Assembly: GCA_905212085.1 (NCBI GenBank)
Contig: CAJMDF010000002.1
Coordinates: 1 to 64,000, forward strand
DNA length: 64,000 nt
Direction: 5' to 3'
Source: an uncultured Clostridium sp.
GTDB taxonomy: Bacteria > Cyanobacteriota > Vampirovibrionia > Gastranaerophilales > Gastranaerophilaceae
Below, one piece after another: positions 1 through 9,126 of this stretch. The translations under genes and the position numbers were made by a program. The notes under the pieces are model-generated. The model saw nothing but the letters and a program-made list of their open reading frames with translations, had not been told where the DNA came from and did no database searches. Position 1 is the stretch's first letter. Each line of letters opens with the position of its first letter.

Positions 1-19
1 GTGATCTTCCGAATAACAT
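1..19 (-). CDS. 5' end of a leftward gene (partial)
   Basis: Only the first six codons lie in the window (M-L-F-G-R-S on the minus strand). The start is supported by a textbook Shine-Dalgarno AAGGAGGA (minus strand, positions 35 to 28) eight bases upstream of an ATG at 19-17. The gene is divergent from the glycosidase at 104. Too little is visible to name a product. Confidence 0.5.
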
Positions 20-103
20 GAGAGTTATCCTCCTTAAAAAATATAAAATTTGCAAAAAATATAATTATTTGTTAGCATATTTATTATGAGAAGGGGGATG
101 TAT

Positions 104-1651
104 ATGAAGTTTATGAAAAAGTGTTTAATAGCCTTTACTTTGGTGTCATTATTCGCTCAAACTGCTTTTAGTGCTGATGTTTGGGTAAATGATTTGCGTA
201 GAATGTTTTTAAAAAATTCTGCTATAATTTATGAAATTAATTTGAGAACATTTGGAGCTCAAGATATAAATAAAAATGGAATAATAGATTTTGATGAAGC
301 TGAAGAAAGTGGTACTTTTTTAAATGCAATACCAAAGCTTGAGGAATTATCTCAAAAAGGTATAAATACTTTACATATTTTACCTGTTACGCCTGTTGGG
401 AAGACAAAAGCATTAGGTACAGCAGGTTCTTTATATGCGGCTTCTAGTTTTAATACTTTAAATCCCCAGTTGGGTAGCAAACAAAGTGCGTTATCAATCA
501 ATGATCAAGCAAGAAAATTTATTGCTGAAGCTCACAAAAAGCATATAAGAGTAATAATAGATCTCCCTTCTTGCGGATCTTATGATTTGTATATGCAAAG
601 ACCAGAGCTGTTTGTTAAAGACAAATCCGGTCAACCCGTTGTCCCTGCGGATTGGACAGATGTAAGATTGTTAAATGCGGGGACAGAGTCAGCTGTAAAT
701 AAAGATGTTTATGATTTATATAAAGGCTTTGTTGATATGGTGATTAATCTTGGTGCAGATGGTATAAGAGCAGATGTTGCTACTTCTAAACCAGCAAAAT
801 TTTGGAAAGATTTAATCGAGTATTCAAGAAGTAAAGATCCTCAATTTTTATGGCTTGCAGAAGCTTCCGAAAGTTGGACTGATAAGGTTTCTGAATATGC
901 TGTTTTTACTCCTTATGACAAATTACTTGAAGCCGGTTTTGACGGATATTATGGGAGCTTTTTTAATTTAAAAAATTATAAATCAGGTAGAGAATTAATA
1001 AATCAGATAATTACAACAAGAGCCAATTTAACTAAATACCAAGACCCTAAAGCTGTAATCGGAAGTTTTACAACTCATGATGAAATGAGCCCGATTTTAA
1101 TAAATGGTGAAAAATTTAGTGAAATGATTATATGGTTAAATGCTACATTACCTGTAAATTCTTATTTTGTGGACGGCTTTGATACCGGAGATAATTATAT
1201 TTATTTGTGGGCTAATAAAGAAGCTTTTAAGACTTATACTGATGATGATTATTATTTTGTTCACAGGGGAAAGATTGATATATTTAATTTTTCTAGACAA
1301 CCAGGCGGAAAAAATGATAATTTGCTTGCAACATTTATATTTGCAAATGGTGTGAAAAGACAATTTTCAACAATTATCAATAATGGTAAGTTTGTACCAT
1401 TAAAAACTAGTGCATCTCCTGTTTTTGCTTATGCTATGAGCTATGGAGGAAAAAGTGTTTTAGTAATTGGAAATTTAAATTTTAGAAATAATGTAGATGT
1501 TACAGTTTCTGTTCCGAAATTAGAAAATAAAAATACTGTTATTCCGGTAAAAATAAATAATGTACCAATTGCAGAGAAAGGAGCTTTTAAAGTTACATTG
1601 ACTCCAGGAGAGACTCAGCTATTGTATTTAACAGATTTTGAAGTTAAATAA
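104..1651 (+). CDS. Secreted alpha-amylase-family (GH13) glycosidase
   Basis: A 515-residue protein that probably hydrolyses or rearranges alpha-glucans outside the cytoplasm. The ATG at 104 is preferred over 86 and 98 because the strong site AAGGGGG (91-97) lies six bases ahead of it, and the protein then opens with a clean signal peptide (MKFMKKCLIAFTLV, likely cleavage after FSA). The GH13 triad is visible: nucleophile D224 in GIRADVA, acid E253 in LAEAS and D326 in TTHDE. An exact 12-residue EF-hand-type loop (D54-x-N-x-N-G-x-I-D-x-x-E65) sits before the first strand region ending in HILPV. The C-terminal beta domain is short. Family is secure; substrate is unknown. The gene ends in a strong terminator shared with the convergent gene. 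Confidence 0.88.
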   Translation: MKFMKKCLIAFTLVSLFAQTAFSADVWVNDLRRMFLKNSAIIYEINLRTFGAQDINKNGIIDFDEAEESGTFLNAIPKLEELSQKGINTLHILPVTPVGKTKALGTAGSLYAASSFNTLNPQLGSKQSALSINDQARKFIAEAHKKHIRVIIDLPSCGSYDLYMQRPELFVKDKSGQPVVPADWTDVRLLNAGTESAVNKDVYDLYKGFVDMVINLGADGIRADVATSKPAKFWKDLIEYSRSKDPQFLWLAEASESWTDKVSEYAVFTPYDKLLEAGFDGYYGSFFNLKNYKSGRELINQIITTRANLTKYQDPKAVIGSFTTHDEMSPILINGEKFSEMIIWLNATLPVNSYFVDGFDTGDNYIYLWANKEAFKTYTDDDYYFVHRGKIDIFNFSRQPGGKNDNLLATFIFANGVKRQFSTIINNGKFVPLKTSASPVFAYAMSYGGKSVLVIGNLNFRNNVDVTVSVPKLENKNTVIPVKINNVPIAEKGAFKVTLTPGETQLLYLTDFEVK

Positions 1652-1685
1652 AAAAAGGCGGATTTATTAAAATCCGCCTTTTTTC
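1651..1685. terminator. Bidirectional rho-independent terminator
   Basis: A perfect 9-bp stem (GGCGGATTT at 1657-1665 pairing with 1670-1678) is flanked by A6 on the left and T6 on the right. It serves both the glycosidase and the convergent 1503-residue gene, whose stop codon touches its right edge. Confidence 0.9.
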
Positions 1686-4600
1686 TATAAGTTGTAACCT
1701 TTTGCAGCAAGAGCTGCGATACGTTTTTGGTTTTTTCTAATAATTTCTTTAGTTCTTTCTGTTAATTTTCCGGCAGGTGCGCTTTTCTTTTTTTGTTGTT
1801 GTTGATCTTCTTTGTTTGAAGAAAATAAAGAAGATGCAACATTTGCAACACCTGATATTGCATTAATTGTATTAGATAGATTTTTTTGTCTGTTTTCAGT
1901 TTTTTGTTGAGGTGCAATTTCTGCTTTATAGAAGTTTCTTTTTGTACTTTCTAATGCTAGGGCTTTTGCTCTTTGAGTATCTCCTGCATCTGTTGCTGCA
2001 AACATTTCTTGTTGTAATTGGTCTGTATCAATGTCTGCAAATTCTTCTGAAGCACCTTCATTCATAATGTTATTTTCTTTACGTTTTTGTTCTTCTTTTG
2101 TTGTTTCAGAATTATTTTTATTATTTGTTGTTTTAGCTTGTTTTTTAGCTTCTTGTTCAGCTTTTTTTGCTTCTGTTTCAATTAGTTTTTCATCAGTTTT
2201 AGTTTGATTATCTGTTTCTTTTACTTCTGTATTTTGATCTGTTGTTTCTTTTTGAGTTTTTGTTTTGTCTTGATTTTCTTTATTTTTTTCAGATGCGTTA
2301 TTGAATTTTTTATCAGCTAACATTCCTAATGAAGCTGCTGTGCTAACTGCACCACCTATCATTCCTAATATATTTGCGGCTTGACTTTCTCCGCCGAATT
2401 CTGTCATTAATTGGCTTGTAGAAGATAATGCACTGCCTGCTACTCCTGCAATTTGCATAGTTTTTCCAAATGTAGAAGCACCTTTTTGACCTAAATTGCT
2501 TAAAGTTGCTGCAGAGCTTGTAATTGAAGAAGCAACACCTGCAATTGTTGAAATTTTGCTGAATACACCATTAGCATCTTTACCTTGAGTAGCTCTTACA
2601 TTATTTACTAATTCTGCAGATGATGCAACAATATTAAGTCCGTTACTTACGGCTCCTAATACTCCGCCTGCAGCAGCTCCGGTACCTGTCATTGATGTAG
2701 CAAGTGTAATTGCACATTGCCCTAATGACATCAGTCCTGCTGTTAAGTTGCCATTTGCAATGTTAATTGTAGATTTTGTAACTCCACAAGTTACAATTCC
2801 ATAAGTTCCTATTTTTACCATTACAGCTCCAGCTGCAGCAGTAAATGGGTTCATTGAAAGAATTAAACCTGTTGATAATGTTATTTGGAATACGTTTTCA
2901 GCTACGCCAACAGCTCCTAATTGTTTATTTAATCTTTTTTGTTTTTCTTGTTCTTTTTTTTCTGCTTCTTTATTTTTTTCTTCAATTAGCTCTGTTTTTT
3001 TATTAAATTTTGTTTGGCGAGTTTTGGTTGTTTTTTGAAGTCTAGTAATTTTAGTTCTATTACTTGTAATTATTCTCCCATTGGCATTGAATGTAACTCC
3101 TAATTCATTTATTCTTTGATCATTATTTGCAATTTTATCTTCATTTGAGTTTCCTGTATTGTTGCCAATTGTCATTGCTGCAGATCCCAAAAGGGTAGTT
3201 TGCCCCTCTTCAGTTTCATTTTGTTGAGGTGCAATTTGATTATTAGCTTGATTTTGTTGGTTATTTTCATCTTCTGCGATTAATTTTTCATTTTCTGCAA
3301 CTAATGTTTCATATTCTGTTAAAGCTTCTTCTTGTTTTTTTGCAGCTTCAGTTGATTCTTTAGTCATTTTGATGATTTCTTTTTCATCTTTTTTCATCAA
3401 CTTAGTTAATTGTTTTGTTTCTTTTTCTAATTCTTTAGTTGTTTTATCTGTATCTTTTTTTATTTGTTCAGATTCTTTACTATCATCTTTTGCACTGCTG
3501 TTTGCATCTTCAACACTACTTTGAGCATCATCTGTTGTCATTTCATCATCATTTTTTTCTGAAGATGATTTTTTTGAAGATGCAGATGATGTTGTTTCAA
3601 GTGCTTTATTAGAATCTTCTTCTGATTTTGTTTCTTGAGTTTTTTTACTGTTGCTGTTACCGATTGCTTCTTTTACATTTTTTGTTGAAGTGCTTGTTGG
3701 ATTTTCATTAATTTTTTGTAATGATTGTTGGTTTGGAGTTTCATCTTGTGTTTCATTAATATTAGTAGTATTTACTGCAGTTTCAGTAGTGATTGTATTA
3801 TTAAGTGGTATTTGTTGTGTAGTTACAGGAGTTTGTGTGTTTTCTGTATTACTTGTATCTGTGTCTGTAGCTTGAGTTTCTTGATTTGTTGCATTTTGAG
3901 TAGATTCAGTTTGAGTTTCTGAATTATTATTTTGTGTTGCATTATTGCCTGCTTCTTCGTTATTTGTTTCACCGGTAATAGATATAATTTTGTTATTTAC
4001 ATTGTTTATATCTGTCAATGATTTTGTAGTATTTGTACCGGCTTGATTTGTTGTGTTTTCTGCTTTTTCAATTAAAGATTCATCTTTTGAAACTTTGCAG
4101 GCAGAAGCACCGACTCCTATGCTTACAGAACCTTTAGCTATTGTAAGTATGCCAAGTGCAATCATAGCAACACCTTGTTGCCAAGTTATAATTGAACTTA
4201 GAAGTGCTTGTCCGATTTGGACTTCTTTGCCACCTAATAAAATTTCGGTAGTACCAATTTTTGTAAGGGTAATTCCTGCGTCATTAATAAAATCCATTCT
4301 TTCATTATGTTCAGGCAGGTCTTTTCCTTGATATTCAGAATTTATTTTGAATGCTTCATTTTCAGATTTTAAAGAGCTATCAAGTTGTTTCTTTTCTACT
4401 GTTGTATTTTCTTTAAAATCTGCTTTTGCTTGTATAGATTCATTTTCTATTGTTTGAATATCTTTATTATTATTTACGATAATTGTTTTATATTTTTCGA
4501 TATCTTCTTTAGTTTTGTCATCGAAATATTTATTAGTTTCGTTTTCTTCATTATAATTGTTATTATTAATTATTTCCTTATCAATTTCTTTTGAAGATTT

Positions 4601-6196
4601 GCCTGTAATTTCTTCTAATTTATTTTTAGCATCTTCATTTTCTTGTTCTTTTGCTTCAATTTCTTTTTGTCTTTCTTCTTCTTCTTTTATAAATTCATTG
4701 ATAAGTGTTGATATTTGTTTATCAATAGCTGCACTTGTTTTAGAGTCTTTTGTAGCTGTTTTAATTTGAGAAAGTGCAATATTAATTTGTTTATATAAGT
4801 CAGCATTAATATTTTTGCCTTCATCTATTAATTTTTTTACATATGCATCAGTGATGAAACTTTTTTCATCTTGAGTTTCATTTTTAGCTTCATCTTCATT
4901 ATTTTCTTTGTTTTCATTTGGAGCTGTAACAGAAGCATTTTCAGCATTATTATCTTCTTGATTTGCAGTATCACCTGATTCAAGAATTTCTTGTTTCCCG
5001 GTGATGCTATTTTCAATTCCTAAAGTTGATGCTATATTATTAACAGATTGATTTGTTTCTTGAGTATATTCAAGAGTATTATTTCCTATTTCGTTTGCTT
5101 CTTTAGCAAGGTTTTTACCATTAGCTAATGTCATAATGGTTTTTAGAAAACCAATACTTTGTGCTACTGTTTTGTAAGTCGTTTTATAGTTAGCTTGAGA
5201 AGTGTAATCAGCAAGGGTATCTCCTATTTCAACTGTTTCTTCTCCTAATTTTTCGCCTAATACTGCAATGATATTAATTTCATTTAAAGATTTAGCTATT
5301 TCGTTTTTGTCTATTTCAAAGTCGTAAGAGTCATTGTCTTTTTTTGCACCAAGACTTTCTGAAAGTTCAGAATAACGGTTACTTTCAGTTTCAGTTAATG
5401 TTTCTCCATTATTTAATTTATTTTGTAATTTATTCCATTCATTTATAATATTTTCATATTCACTTAAAGAGTTTTGTTGTTGTTTTAATTTTTCAGCAAA
5501 ATCCTTTTCTTGTTTTTGTTGTTCAGGAATAATTTCATTTATCTTTTCATCAATTTTTTCATTAGTTTCATTACATTCTTCAATTTTCTTTTCAGCTTTC
5601 GGTATTAATTCTAAGAAAGGTTCTTTTTCTGTTGTTTCTGTAGAATCAGTATTTTCATCATCTTCGTTGATTTCATAATTGCTTGCGGTAGTTTGTAAAA
5701 TAGTATTAGCAATATCTACAATTTCTTGAGGAATATTTACACCGTTATTTTTCATTCCTATGATTTCTTCAGCAGAATATTGTGACCATACCGGGTCAAG
5801 TACAATTCCTTTTTCTTTTGCATATCCTTCAATTGTATATTTGATATCGATGTATGCTTTTTTTGAATTTGTTGTGTAGACTGTAACTTCTTTTTCTGTA
5901 GGTTCTTCTTGACGTCCTCCGAATGAGCCGTCTTCAGTTTGAATTTTCCAATTTTTTTTAACTTTTTTTGTGCCTGCTTCTTTGTATTGAGCGTTTACAC
6001 CAAAAGAATAACCGTTTGCATCTACAATTTCATAACCTGTTTCATCTTTGTAGTATTGTTCAAATTCTGATCTTTCGTCATAATTCATTTCATAAAAAAG
6101 ACGTAATGCTTCGGTGTAACTAATTTCTTTGCCATTAGTTTCCAAATAATATTCTTGGTATATTTCATATTTGTTTGGTACACCGTTTATTTGCAT
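1685..6196 (-). CDS. Giant coiled-coil protein of unknown function (1503 aa)
   Basis: I do not recognise this protein. It starts MQINGVPNKYEIY, has no signal peptide, and is dominated by E/K/Q/N/T-rich heptad-like coiled coil. There are two glycine/alanine-rich hydrophobic regions: one near residues 640-700 (IITWQQGVAMIALGILT) and a long one near 1090-1300 with many GxxxG/A-type stretches. A T/N/Q-rich spacer lies near residues 730-860. The C-terminus is basic (RTKEIIRKNQKRIAALAAK). A helix-hairpin motif (KLNNGETLTETE) near residue 265 resembles motifs in the 944-residue protein at 60346. The start has an AAGGA site six to seven bases upstream. The layout recalls pore-forming translocators or tape-measure-like proteins, but no homology is claimed. 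Confidence 0.85.
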   Translation of the reverse strand: MQINGVPNKYEIYQEYYLETNGKEISYTEALRLFYEMNYDERSEFEQYYKDETGYEIVDANGYSFGVNAQYKEAGTKKVKKNWKIQTEDGSFGGRQEEPTEKEVTVYTTNSKKAYIDIKYTIEGYAKEKGIVLDPVWSQYSAEEIIGMKNNGVNIPQEIVDIANTILQTTASNYEINEDDENTDSTETTEKEPFLELIPKAEKKIEECNETNEKIDEKINEIIPEQQKQEKDFAEKLKQQQNSLSEYENIINEWNKLQNKLNNGETLTETESNRYSELSESLGAKKDNDSYDFEIDKNEIAKSLNEINIIAVLGEKLGEETVEIGDTLADYTSQANYKTTYKTVAQSIGFLKTIMTLANGKNLAKEANEIGNNTLEYTQETNQSVNNIASTLGIENSITGKQEILESGDTANQEDNNAENASVTAPNENKENNEDEAKNETQDEKSFITDAYVKKLIDEGKNINADLYKQINIALSQIKTATKDSKTSAAIDKQISTLINEFIKEEEERQKEIEAKEQENEDAKNKLEEITGKSSKEIDKEIINNNNYNEENETNKYFDDKTKEDIEKYKTIIVNNNKDIQTIENESIQAKADFKENTTVEKKQLDSSLKSENEAFKINSEYQGKDLPEHNERMDFINDAGITLTKIGTTEILLGGKEVQIGQALLSSIITWQQGVAMIALGILTIAKGSVSIGVGASACKVSKDESLIEKAENTTNQAGTNTTKSLTDINNVNNKIISITGETNNEEAGNNATQNNNSETQTESTQNATNQETQATDTDTSNTENTQTPVTTQQIPLNNTITTETAVNTTNINETQDETPNQQSLQKINENPTSTSTKNVKEAIGNSNSKKTQETKSEEDSNKALETTSSASSKKSSSEKNDDEMTTDDAQSSVEDANSSAKDDSKESEQIKKDTDKTTKELEKETKQLTKLMKKDEKEIIKMTKESTEAAKKQEEALTEYETLVAENEKLIAEDENNQQNQANNQIAPQQNETEEGQTTLLGSAAMTIGNNTGNSNEDKIANNDQRINELGVTFNANGRIITSNRTKITRLQKTTKTRQTKFNKKTELIEEKNKEAEKKEQEKQKRLNKQLGAVGVAENVFQITLSTGLILSMNPFTAAAGAVMVKIGTYGIVTCGVTKSTINIANGNLTAGLMSLGQCAITLATSMTGTGAAAGGVLGAVSNGLNIVASSAELVNNVRATQGKDANGVFSKISTIAGVASSITSSAATLSNLGQKGASTFGKTMQIAGVAGSALSSTSQLMTEFGGESQAANILGMIGGAVSTAASLGMLADKKFNNASEKNKENQDKTKTQKETTDQNTEVKETDNQTKTDEKLIETEAKKAEQEAKKQAKTTNNKNNSETTKEEQKRKENNIMNEGASEEFADIDTDQLQQEMFAATDAGDTQRAKALALESTKRNFYKAEIAPQQKTENRQKNLSNTINAISGVANVASSLFSSNKEDQQQQKKKSAPAGKLTERTKEIIRKNQKRIAALAAKGYNL

Positions 6197-6285
6197 AGTA
6201 ATCCTTTTTTCCTTTATCTTTTAAGTCGGTACTTATACTGAAAATCTTTAATTACTAATGCTATAAATTGGTTTAAAACGCTGAA

Positions 6286-6317
6286 AAACCCCATAAAACT
6301 TAAGTTTTATGGGGTTT
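6286..6317 (-). terminator. trxA terminator (perfect 32-bp palindrome)
   Basis: The 32 bases are an exact inverted repeat (AAACCCCATAAAACTT and its complement), followed on the minus strand by a T run. It lies 26 bp beyond the trxA stop. Confidence 0.88.
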
Positions 6318-6342
6318 ACATTCTGTTACAATTTTAATTGAA

Positions 6343-6666
6343 TTATAAATGCTTTTCAATATTTGAAATTATTGTTGATTTTGGCATCAAACCTACAAGT
6401 CTTTCAAGTGCTTTTCCGTTTTTGAAAACCAAAATGCTTGGAAGACCACTGATTGAATAATCTTGAGCAGTTTTTAAGTTTTCATCAGTATTAACTTTTA
6501 CAAATTTAACTTTGTCTGTAAATTCTTGAGCTACTTCATCCAGAATTGGTCCTAATTTTCTGCAAGGTCCGCACCAAGGTGCCCAAAAATCAACAACGAC
6601 AGGTTGTTCTGATTTTAGAACTTCCTGTTCAAAGCTTGCATCATTAATATCAATAGCATTTGACAT
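6343..6666 (-). CDS. trxA: Thioredoxin
   Basis: A 107-residue cytoplasmic thioredoxin that passes electrons from thioredoxin reductase to protein disulfides. The redox motif WCGPC is at residues 31-35 inside VDFWAPWCGPCRKLGP, and the cis-proline loop SGLPSI is present. Length is normal for the family. A Shine-Dalgarno AAGGAGA lies nine bases upstream of the ATG. The gene is transcribed alone, closed by its own terminator, and divergent from the exonuclease gene. Confidence 0.97.
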   Translation of the reverse strand: MSNAIDINDASFEQEVLKSEQPVVVDFWAPWCGPCRKLGPILDEVAQEFTDKVKFVKVNTDENLKTAQDYSISGLPSILVFKNGKALERLVGLMPKSTIISNIEKHL

Positions 6667-6764
6667 TTTATATATCTCCTTACCTTTTTTTATTTAACGG
6701 ACTTATTCTAACACAGAAATTTTTTTTGTGCTATTATCTTAATAGAACTCTATAGGATAAGAAT

Positions 6765-7682
6765 ATGGCTAGAAAAAAGATAATTGAAATTGTTCTCGAT
6801 ACCGAAACTACCGGTTTGGATTATACAAAAGAGAAGATGGTTGAGTTTGCCGCTGTAAGGCTTGAAAATGGAAAGATTAAAGATGAATACCAGACTTTAA
6901 TCAATCCTGAACAACATATTAGAAAATCAAGTATGGCAATCCATGGAATTACTCCTGAAATGGTTGCAGATGCTCCGACTGAGGCAGAAGCAATGCCTAA
7001 GATTTTAGAATTTATTGGAGATTATCCGATTGTTGCTCATAACTGTATTTTTGATTATTCTTTTTTGAATGAAGCAAGTCTTAGAACAACCGGTCAAGAA
7101 TTGAAAAACGCAAGAATCGATTCTCAGCAGATGTTTAAGGAAGTATATCCTGATTTACCGTCTCATGGTCTTGAGGCATTGACTAACAAATTTAAAGTTG
7201 AGTTGAATAATCATCATAGAGCTATGGCAGATACAATGGGGCTTGCATTAGCTTATCCTAAACTTAAAAAATTATATTTGCAAAAATACGATTGGGAAGT
7301 GAAACAGTTAGATAATGTTGAATATTTGTTTGAAAGATTTTTGAGAATTCAACAAACTATTACCACTTTGCAATCAGAATTACAGGATTTAAAATCTGTA
7401 TTCAAATTATATTTTGAACAGGGTGGTGAACCTATTATTTCTCAATCAGGAGAAACTCTTATTTATAACTCAAAACAATCATTTGGGTACGACTTACATC
7501 AAATAAAAGATGTTTTGGAAGAAGTCGGAGCTTTTGATAAAGCAGTTAAACTGAATACAGGATTTATTGACAGATTAGTCGGCGGGTGCAGATTAGATGA
7601 AGAAAAAAGAGAAATTATTAAAGATGCTCGTCAAGAAATTACGGAAACCAGAAATATTCAAATTATAAAGGCAGGAAAATAG
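6765..7682 (+). CDS. DnaQ-like 3'-5' exonuclease (DEDDh family)
   Basis: A 305-residue protein with an N-terminal exonuclease domain of the Pol III epsilon type. Exo I is visible as VLDTETTG (D12, E14), Exo II as AHNCIFDYSFL, and Exo III as HHRAMADT near residues 150-157 with the catalytic His and Asp. The C-terminal ~130 residues (helical, no recognised motif) exceed a bare exonuclease domain. It could be the proofreading subunit or a stand-alone nuclease; I cannot tell which, so no symbol is given. The antiporter gene follows after 3 bp, so the two are probably co-transcribed. Confidence 0.88.
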   Translation: MARKKIIEIVLDTETTGLDYTKEKMVEFAAVRLENGKIKDEYQTLINPEQHIRKSSMAIHGITPEMVADAPTEAEAMPKILEFIGDYPIVAHNCIFDYSFLNEASLRTTGQELKNARIDSQQMFKEVYPDLPSHGLEALTNKFKVELNNHHRAMADTMGLALAYPKLKKLYLQKYDWEVKQLDNVEYLFERFLRIQQTITTLQSELQDLKSVFKLYFEQGGEPIISQSGETLIYNSKQSFGYDLHQIKDVLEEVGAFDKAVKLNTGFIDRLVGGCRLDEEKREIIKDARQEITETRNIQIIKAGK

Positions 7683-7685
7683 ATT

Positions 7686-9074
7686 ATGTTAGCGAAATTA
7701 GCTCAATTTTTTAAAGAACCGCCTGTAAAAGAGACAATTCAGGATGGTGAAAAAGTTAAAAGTATGTATGCTCATTGGAGATTAAGAATTTTTTATGCGT
7801 GTTTCATTGGGTATACAGTTTTTTATTTATGTAAGAAAAATATAGCGGTTGCTTTGCCTGGTCTAAGTGCAGAGTACGGATATTCAAATACTGAATTAGG
7901 ACTTTTGGGAAGTTCATTGTATTTGACATACGGTATTGGAAAATTTGTAAACGGAGTATTGGCTGACGGGTCAGATGTTAGAAAATTCTTACCTACAGCA
8001 TTGATTATGACAGCTATTGCAAACTTATGTTTCGGTTTGTCTGCTGTATTTATTACTCCTGGTCATGTTTCATTCTTTGGATTACCTACAAATACTATTT
8101 TATTATGGTTATTTGTATTTTTCTGGGGTGCAAGCGGTTGGTTCCAATCAGCAGGTTTCCCGGCTGTTGCAAAAAGTTTGACATATTGGTATTCAAATTC
8201 TGAAAGAGGTACTAAATGGTCATTGTGGTCTTGCTCTCACCAGACAGGTACTTTTTTAAGCGTAATTGTTTCAGGATTTTTGGTAGCACATTACGGATGG
8301 AAAATGGCATTTTTCGTACCTGGAACTTTAGCTGTTATTGTTGCAATTTGGTTGTATAACAGATTAAGAGATCGTCCACAGTCTTTAGGTTTGCCGGATA
8401 TTGAAACTTATAATAACGAACCTGTTGTTCAAAAAGCTGATTGCGGGGAAGATAACAGAACTTATATTGAAATATTTAAAGAAAATATTTTATATAACAA
8501 GACAATTTGGCTTTTAGCTATTGCTTATATTTTCGTATATATTATCCGATTTGGTGCAGAAGATTGGATGATTAAGTATTTAAGTGAAGCAAAAAGTAAC
8601 TCATTAGAATTAGCTGCAATGAAATTAAGCTCTTTACCATTAGTTGGTATTGTTGGTACAATTTGTGCAGGCTTAGTTTCTGATAAGATTTTTAAAGGAC
8701 AAAGAGCTCCTGTAAATCTTATTTACCTTTTAGGTGTTGTAGTTTGTTTGGTATTATTGAAATTTAATACAATCAGCACTTTAGACTTTGTTCTTATAGG
8801 ACTTTTAGGAGCATTCACATACGGCCCTCAGATGATGATCGGCGGGTTATGCGCAGTAGAATCAAGTTCTAAAAAAGTTGCATCTGCAGCTACAGGATTT
8901 ACAGGAACATTTGGTTACATTGGAGCTGTTTTATCATCAACCGGTACAGGGTTTATGGTAGATAAGTTCGGCTGGAACGGTGCGATTGTATTTTGGGTAT
9001 TCTCAGCATTAGTATGTATTGCAATTTGTACTGTATTAATGTTTGATGAGAGAAAAAAGCAAAATAATAAATAG
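7686..9074 (+). CDS. Organophosphate:phosphate antiporter (MFS, GlpT/UhpT family)
   Basis: A 462-residue inner-membrane carrier with about 12 membrane segments. The first segment region GYTVFYLCKKNIAVALPGL, the loop SERGTKWSLWSCSHQTG and FWGASGWFQSAGFPAVAKS are typical of the OPA family, which swaps sugar phosphates, glycerol-3-phosphate or phosphoglycerate for phosphate. Substrate cannot be decided from sequence, and UhpC-like sensing is an alternative. It starts 3 bp after the exonuclease gene and ends at a strong terminator. Confidence 0.85.
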   Translation: MLAKLAQFFKEPPVKETIQDGEKVKSMYAHWRLRIFYACFIGYTVFYLCKKNIAVALPGLSAEYGYSNTELGLLGSSLYLTYGIGKFVNGVLADGSDVRKFLPTALIMTAIANLCFGLSAVFITPGHVSFFGLPTNTILLWLFVFFWGASGWFQSAGFPAVAKSLTYWYSNSERGTKWSLWSCSHQTGTFLSVIVSGFLVAHYGWKMAFFVPGTLAVIVAIWLYNRLRDRPQSLGLPDIETYNNEPVVQKADCGEDNRTYIEIFKENILYNKTIWLLAIAYIFVYIIRFGAEDWMIKYLSEAKSNSLELAAMKLSSLPLVGIVGTICAGLVSDKIFKGQRAPVNLIYLLGVVVCLVLLKFNTISTLDFVLIGLLGAFTYGPQMMIGGLCAVESSSKKVASAATGFTGTFGYIGAVLSSTGTGFMVDKFGWNGAIVFWVFSALVCIAICTVLMFDERKKQNNK

Positions 9075-9090
9075 ATAAATCTTAAATAAT

Positions 9091-9126
9091 AAAAAATCCT
9101 CTCAAATTATCGAGAGGATTTTTTTT
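9091..9126. terminator. Bidirectional terminator between antiporter and kinase genes
   Basis: A stem ATCCTCTC/GAGAGGAT with an 8-base loop is flanked by A6 and T7. The last codons of the convergent histidine kinase gene form part of the stem. Confidence 0.88.

Noticed and set aside
1148..1363. Overlapping frames of 60-70 codons on both strands inside the glycosidase gene
   Set aside because: They lie inside a strongly supported coding sequence, have no ribosome sites and have low-complexity Ile/Lys-rich content.
3651..4769. Series of plus-strand frames opposite the 1503-residue gene
   Set aside because: Their Cys/Phe/Ser/Val-rich translations are antisense shadows of Lys/Glu/Asn/Thr codons; none has a ribosome site.
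6286..6317. Perfect 32-bp palindrome considered as an insertion-sequence end or phage attachment site
   Set aside because: Its position just after trxA and the T run make it an ordinary terminator.
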